Assembly (NCBI RefSeq): GCF_964340395.1
Contig: NC_135556.1
Coordinates: 25,387,723-25,451,722, forward strand
Reading direction: 5' to 3'
DNA from: Glandiceps talaboti
Lineage: Eukaryota > Hemichordata > Enteropneusta > Spengelidae
DNA: 64,000 bases
Position numbers and translations under genes: made by a program. Positions 53,373-62,200 of the stretch are shown here, one piece after another; position 1 is the first letter of the stretch, and each line of letters begins with the position of its first letter. The notes under the pieces were generated by a model. That model ran no database searches and had not been told where the DNA came from. It worked only from the letters and a program-made list of their open reading frames with translations.

Positions 53373-55576
53373 TGTAAGTGTGTGCGTCTGTAAGTGTGTG
53401 TCTGTAAGTGTCTCGGCAGTGTAAAAAGCTTGCTGTAAAATGATGTGTACCTTAAACACTACTTACCCTTAGATGACCTAGACCTTGACTTGTCTTTACC
53501 AATCATTGGAATCTTTTTAGCAATTGTCTCTTTGATAATTTCATCAATGATAGATTTGGGCTCCTGTAAATATCATAAGAACATAAACTTTGTCTCTGGG
53601 CATTTCTATAATTTAAATCTACTGGGCACTATATATCATTTACAAACAGTTTCTTACATAATTTCATTAATAATAGATTAGGATCCTGTATAACATAAAA
53701 AACATGCAACTTGACAATTTCATAACAAGGTATGATCAAGGAAAATTCTCTAGTCACCATACAAAAGTATAGAGATCAAAATTAAGCCATTTCAGAAACC
53801 ATTGTTGAATACTTTGTTAACTCGATACGAAAATAAAAGATTGGCGACAACAAAAACCCAAAATTTCTTTCACTTTTTCGAAAGGACTATGAACAAACGG
53901 TCATACGACAAAGTTTGGAAGGATTTTAAGAACTTCAATTTTCATGGAAATTTGTCCCTGGGGCACAATTCTACCTTGATGTTCAAATTATGTGTGAAAT
54001 CTTACTAACCTTGATGTACAAATTATGTGTGAAATCTTACTAACCTTGATGTACAAATTATGTGTGAAATCTTACTAACCTTGATGTACAAATTATGTGT
54101 GAAATCTTACTAACCTTGATGTACAAATTATGTGTGAAATCTTACTAACCTTGATGTACAAATTATGTGTGAAATCTTACTAACCTTGATGTACAAATTA
54201 TGTGTGAAATCTTACTAACCTTGATGTACAAATTATGTGTGAAATCTTACTAACCTTGATGTACAAATTATGTGTGAAATCTTACTAACCTTGATGTACA
54301 AATTATGTGTGAAATCTTACTAACCTTGATGTACAAATTAAGTGTGAAATCTTACTAACCTTGATGTACAAATTATGTGTGAAATCTTACTAACCTTGAT
54401 GTACAAATTATGTGTGAAATCTTACTAACCTTGATGTACAAATTATGTGTGAAATCTTACTAACCTTGATGTACAAATTATGTGTGAAATCTTACTAACC
54501 TTGATGTACAAATTATGTGTGAAATCTTACTAACCTTGATGTACAAATTATGTGTGAAATCTTACTAACCTTGATGTACAAATTAAGTGTGAAATCTTAC
54601 TAACCTTGATGTACAAATTAAGTGTGAAATCTTAGTAACCTTGATGTACAAATTATGTGTGAAATCTTACTAACCTTGATGTACAAATTAAGTGTGAAAT
54701 CTTAGTAACCTTGATGTACAAATTAAGTGTGAAATCTTAGTAACCTTGATGTACAAATTATGTGTGAAATCTTACTAACCTTGATGTACAAATTAAGTGT
54801 GAAATCTTAGTAACCTTGATGTACAAATTAAGTGTGAAATCTTAGTAACCTTGATGTACAAATTATGTGTGAAATCTTACTAACCTTGATGTACAAATTA
54901 AGTGTGAAATCTTAGTAACCTTGATGTACAAATTAAGTGTGAAATCTTAGTAACCTTGATGTACAAATTATGTGTGAAATCTTACTAACCTTGATGTACA
55001 AATTAAGTGTGAAATCTTACTAATCTAATCTAACTTACCTCTACAGGAACTAATAAGGTTTTTCCTAAGTGTTTGTTATAGGACAAACACCACGCTTCTT
55101 TGTAACCATTGCTACCACAATATTTATGAATAGTTTCTGAATTAAGTCTTAACCATACACCATCTTCATTGTGAACTTCATCAACAAATGTGATAGTATC
55201 GTCGACACCAACAATTCCAATCTGTTCACTCTGTAAAGATGGACTGCTGCGGATTCTCAATCCTTGACTGAAGTTAGCTGTATACTTCCTAACCTGTTAA
55301 ATACAAGTCAAATCACATTACATCTGAAGGCTTCCCATAAGCTACTATTGTAATGCTAAATGTAAAGAGCGCCACCAATAGTTAGCGTGTGGATATGTGG
55401 ACAAAACCATTTTATCACAGGGATATCTACCTCTAGATCAACTGACTTAAACATTATCTATGCCATTGCTAATTATGCTAATTTCTTCCCACAGATCTCA
55501 CCCAATACTACTCAGTTTTAGCCATTACCTAAAAGAATGTGTTCCATACTTAATTTGAATTGACCAAACCAAACAC

Positions 55577-55633
<57 letters not shown>

Positions 55634-58600
55634 ATAACCACAAACACCTCCAACTGCGAGAGGTAAAAATACAAGAAAAAGAATTATCTAAAATAGTGCA
55701 ATACATTGAGTACTTAGTACAAGTGTGTGTGAAGTCAAGTTTTAGGCTATTCACTGTTGTGATATAACATCTCAAAATCAGGTGACATCTAAATGAGATC
55801 AGGTGACACTTCTGCAGTATGCACAGGTTCTCATATTCATGAATCAATCTGGTTTTGATATTTGATGTGTAGGTCAAGGTCAATCTGTATATTTTTGACT
55901 GAAAGTTCAACCTAAAAAATATAGGTTTACGAACTAGATTCTCTTCTAGTAACAACATCCAAATAAAGTGAAACCCATCTGCCAAGTAGGTAGTTCTTTC
56001 ACTTAATCCCAAATTCAATTTTTCCACAATTACAAATCAATGATCAGATTATCTAGCCTTGCATAATTTCCTATTCAGTTCTTATTTTAGTTTAAAGGTA
56101 CCAATGACGCAACTTGATGAATTAAAAGCTCACCTTGCTAGGTTGATGTGGTTTCTTTGTAGCTGTTGGGTTTGGTGGGGTCACTCCCTGTGGTGGTTCA
56201 GATACTTCCAATTGTGGAATATCTTCTACAAAAGAAACAGAATGAATGCAGTCTATATCATTGCAAGGAATATCAGTCTGTTAATTTCATGTTTGGGTAA
56301 CTTGGTAAATGAAAAGTGGTGCAAGCCTTGTGGCATGATAAGACAGGAACTCCAAAGTAGGAATGGCTTGATAACAGGTGATATAATTAGCATAATAGGA
56401 CTCAACTTACCAATTGAAAGTCTGTCACCGCAATAGATCCAGGTGTTCTCATTAGCATAATAAAGTCAACTTACCAATTGGATAGCATCAATGCAATAGA
56501 TCCAGGTGTTCTAATTAACATAATAAAATCAACTTACCAATTGGATAGCCATCAATTATGACATGTATAGCATACATTCCTGTAGACCCAGGTGTCCAAT
56601 TAGCATGGTAACTTCCATCATTGTTAGCTCTAACTAACATGTTTTCACTTGGCCTACAAATTAAAATTAGATTTCATATTTTAATTAGAGATAGAATTGT
56701 TCCAATAGAAGTTTGGTGTTATGTACATTTTGGAGCTTTATGACAAAGATAAAGATAAAATGATCATTTTTATTTGACTTAATGGCGATAAGCACTAAGG
56801 AGTCATGAAGATGTTCTACTTTTACATAAGTAAGCATGTCTGCTTTCTCCCATGAGGCAATGCATGGTCATGGCAAGGACTTACACGGAACAACGAATGA
56901 GGTACAAGTTTCAACTCGGTGTTTCTCAGCAATCGCATGTGATGTATGGGATGTAACATTATGAAATGATTCCCCAGGACCAAAACTTTACAAAAATGCT
57001 GTTTTTCACCTGTAGTCGCATTCCTCTTTTAAAACTTGATAGGTGAAAATCATAAGATCTTTACAGTTTATCTGCAGAGAACATATCTATGAGGTGTTCT
57101 GAGATCCTGACGATTCAAGACACAAGAGTAAAATAACATGACAGTAACTTGACTTTTACCTTCTTATTGTAGGTGATGCAAGCCTTAGTTCTTCAAAAGA
57201 GTAGTTGTCATAAGCCTTCATCATTGTGATAGAAACATAGTTAGCATGACTAGTAGATGTAGGTTCATACAATGTATCAATCCGTGGTGGAACATGACCA
57301 CCATACGTCAAGTCTTTGTCAACAGATTTTGTTGTAGATCTCTGATATTTTTTGCCGACATCAACATTCTCTTTCTTGATGACAGGAACTGCTTTGGCCT
57401 CAACCTGAAAGTCATCAAAGAAATAGAATTAAGTACTATGACCACTAAGTCTTCTATATCTACATGTGTATGTTCGAACTTTGATTTCATTTTTGTATCT
57501 TTGCATCATATTTGATGGAACTAAGCAACACTGTAACTTCAATATATACATAATATGTTTATACAATGCATACATTTTTCCAACCAGAATGACGGCAATT
57601 TTAACAAATTTTAAAAAACGAACGAGCCCCACACAATATCACCCCATACTTACCCTAAGATTAGGTATATGTACAAGATCTCCATATTTACCCTAAGATT
57701 TGGTACATGTACAAGATCCTCCATACTTACCCTAAGATTTGGTACATGTACAAGATCTCCATACTGATCTCTAGTTTGAATTGTGATCACAGATGGCCAA
57801 CTACATTTGATGCTGTCTTTCTCATACAAGATATCACATTGCCTAGGATCAATATATGAATCAGGCTGCAGCCATCTGAAATTTTGAAAAACAGTGCCAA
57901 TGATATTGCAGCATAACTACATACTCTGTGTAAGGATTCAAGATGACATACTTATTTTGGTCCATGAAAAATATGGCAAATAGCAATTTAGGATATGTCA
58001 GGCACACTTAAATTAGTTGGACAGCACTAGGAGAAATGACCCGCTATATCCAGTGCAAGGAGAAAGTAGACACTGCTTGTAAATAACTCATCTGGTCAGC
58101 AAGTGCAACTGTTGTTCTCACCTTTCAATAACGGCCGTATATAGAAATATGACAACTCGTAAAGTATGTTAGTGGGTTTTTTTCTGCTGCACAAGTTTTT
58201 GCACATATTCAGCTAAATCAAATTCAGTGCCAGAAAACATATCACAACAGCAATATTTTTGAAAGGTTTGATTGATGGGACATTATTTAGCTTGGATGGG
58301 TTGATTGGAAGAGGCAAGAAGACTGGAAAACAGCTGAAGTAATCTCATGAAGTATTCCTTGTCAACCTCAATACACTTTTAGTAAAGTAGGGCTACTCAA
58401 TGGTGTCTTTGGGAATGAAGGAATTATGTATATACAAATTATTTGTGAGAATGAATATTCATAGATTTTGGGTTCAGAATTACAAATGAAAATTTCTTCT
58501 CACAGAGTCAAAACTTTTTGGAAACAAAACCAAATTTTCACTGGCATCTCATAAACAACATCAGGGGTTTACAAAAAGTTTTTACCATGTGTCTCGCCTG

Positions 58601-59082
58601 GAGTACACCTCTGACAATGCTAATGAGATTACAGCAAAACTTTGAGTTATGCTTCCAAAATATTTTTGACTGTATGTAAAATCAAACTCACATACCTTGC
58701 AAGTCTTCCTCCACTTGTAGCAGCTGAACAATTGACAAAGTCTCTAAGGAATGCCCTTTCATTGGATTGCACACACATAGGAAGATTACCATCCAATGCT
58801 TGATGCACAGTGGGTGGACTGGACAGTGCAAAACCCTTACTAAGTAAACTGGAATGGTTGCTGAATATCTAACATAGTAAACAAAAGAACATCTACAGAT
58901 TAGCCTATATATTTTATCATTATAGTAATCTATAACTGTCGCAGACCTAGGCTGACTAAAGGTAATCTCTAGTTACCTCAATTCTCAGTTGTTTGGAGTT
59001 TAATTCGTTATCTCAGTCCTAAATTGCATGTAGTGTTTATCTCTAGCAATCTCTGTCCTAAAGTATCAGTACCCTTCATCTG

Positions 59083-59144
<62 letters not shown>

Positions 59145-59226
59145 TGTGTGTGTGTGAATGTGTGTGTGTGAATGTGTGTGTATGAATGTGTGTGTGTGTG
59201 TCTGTGTGTGTGTCTGTGTGTGTGTG

Positions 59227-59267
<41 letters not shown>

Positions 59268-62200
59268 GCCTGCCTGCCTGTCTGTCTGTCTGCCTGCCTG
59301 TCTGTCTGCCTGTCTGCCTGCCTGCCTGTCTGCCTGCCTGCCTGCCTGTCTGTCTGCCTGCCTGCCTGTCTGCCTGCCTGCCTGTCTGTCTGTCTGCCTG
59401 CCTGCCTGTCTGCCTGTCTGTCTGTCTGTCTGCCTGCCTGCCTGCCTGCCTGTCTGTCTGCCTGCCTGTCTGTCTGTCTGTCTAGTTAAGGTCTATATTA
59501 TCACTTATCTATACCTGTTTTGCATTTTCTTCTATTGCATCTAGATCTTCATCAGTTTCATCTGTTGTTGTTGGTGGCAACACCAAATCCTTCTTCATTA
59601 GAGAGGAAGAACACATACCTCCTAAATAAGAGAGTTCTTTCTCCAAGTGAGCAATGCCCTATGAAAGAAAATAAAAACAGTTATCACTTGTTTGCATATG
59701 TGATGTCTGGTAAGCTTCCACACAGCCAATATATAGAATACAATACAATAGAAATAACTTTATATATCTTTTGTTCAAGGTGTAGGTTGATACTCGTAGT
59801 GTTGGTAACATTGAAAAAGTGGCATTATTAGTTACAACAGACTTTGAAAAAAAGTGAATGTTAAATAAAACTGCAGTGCATTCAGAATTATAGTTATTTC
59901 TTACCTCTTCTGGGGATGAGCCCCACTCATAACCAATCACAGTGCACTTAAAACCATAGAAAATTGCCTTGTCATCTTTCACATAATCAGATGCGGTTTC
60001 CAAGGAGAAATGGATCTCATTGCCTACAATACAACACAATAATCATATCTTTATATACTATACTATGAATTTGGATTATTCAAAATATTGGCAACTAATA
60101 TTGACAATTTCCTATTTCATTTCATTTTTGCCCTATAATTAATTTAAAATGTTGTAAAAATTATATCGATTTTGAACAGTTTGACTCGATGTTGATTACT
60201 GAATCAATCATGATGTAGAATGACAAAGGTATAAAACTGGGCAATATTTTTTGTTCAACCACATTCAACTTGACTTGCACGCGGTGCAATATCATAAAAT
60301 ACAAGAGGACATACCTGGTATAATAAGAGTTGCTGGTGGCCAGTTAGTAACACCATAGAAATTACGTAAAACAGGTACAAGACTGGCACTTGATCCTTGT
60401 TCCTCTTTATTGCTTCTCCTATAGGGAATAAGTAAACGTAGTTTATCCTCCGGCTGTGCTGTACCACACTGTGGATCAAACTCTAGAGACATCCACTGCA
60501 CACACTCTGGAAAACTCACCTATAAACAAAACATATGCAAAATTATGTCACAATACTGCCAAGTGTGGTAAAGATTAGATGAGCTAGGTATACATTTTGA
60601 CAGAATATATAATACTGCAGATGTATCAACATTAAAAAGTACAGTGTGTTATCAATGTATGTATTCACAAAAGGTAAATGTTATCATGTTAAACATTATA
60701 ACATTTGCCTTTTTGTGAATACATGTATATAAATGCAAAATATAAAATATATACACTCACTTGGTAAATTTGTATAAAACTAGGTCTATTTATCCTGTAT
60801 TCAGAGGCCAACGGCCAAAAGATACAATAGACAATTATTACAATAAAGCCATAAGATCATATACTATTAGGTATCATTTCTATAGTATGTATCTTATCCA
60901 CACCACTCAAAAAGTGATCAAATTTGATAATATCTGATATATAGTAGTAGGTTGGTGTGGTCTTCTGGTATGCTTTGATTTCTAACTGTAATTCACTACA
61001 ACATGTAAAAATATGTGATGGGTTTGATTTGTAACTGTAATTCACTACATGTAGAAATATGTGATGGGTTTGATTGAATGAAATCTTACTTTATAGGATG
61101 CCACTGATGATGGTTTGTAAGGATGATCACTTTCTATGACAGCATAATGTGTTGATGTTGTAATAGCATGGCTATCAGTAGGACTCAGTGTACTACAATC
61201 TGATTGATGTCCACTGTTTACTGATCCTGGACTAGATGGCTGGGGTACGGCTTGTAGATTAACAGCAGCTACATGGGGTAGGATGTCTTCTAGTAACGCC
61301 AACACCTGGACTGCACTCTGGAAAGTATGGCAAGATTATATCATTGTCATTGTCATTGTCACTGTCACTGTCATTGGAATGGTACAGTTTACCTATGTCA
61401 AATAAGGAAATGTTTGCAGGATAACTATAGCCACAAAGGGAAAAATAAATGATGTAAAATAAGTTACAAAGAATTAACTAAACTTGTGAAGTATCCTTAC
61501 AAATAGAAGAGACAATGGTTATAGATCACGCTTGAAATGGTGCTATCAATAATTTGAATATTTTACATGTAATAATACCTACTACATGTACCAGAGAAGT
61601 CTTATCTAAAGACACATACATCTGTATTTATAGAATACCGTGTAAACATCCACAAACGGATTATCACATACATAGATATGAAAACACTGAAGCTGTTAGC
61701 AACTTGTTAATAATGAGTATGTAAACAATTGACATAACATCCAGGGTTTGTAAGCACTGTACTGGATGATACATCCCTAATGTTCATGGGTAAACAGTTC
61801 CATGACAGACACAATCATTCTCCATATACTTACTCTTGGGTGAGATGATGCTACAGGTCCAATACTTGCTAACACAAATGGTATTAGTGAAGAAAAGAGA
61901 TGTGCAGAACCTAATAGTTCAAAAATATCACCATCTGTAAGAAAAATGAGATTCAGTGTTACCAATATACACTACCGACAGAAAGTATTGTCGCACTGTG
62001 TCAACATCGTAATATACATGGATAAACATGTTCACTGATGTATAAACACGGAATGAATGCATTTTAACCAAATTTGTATCATTTTTTTCTTTTGACAAAA
62101 TTGTATCATTTGATACTATTTGAGCATTCATATTGCAACCTCTATCCTACCAGATCCCCAAGTACAGAGCTAGGTTGACTTGGGCACAGTTGTGGTTCAA

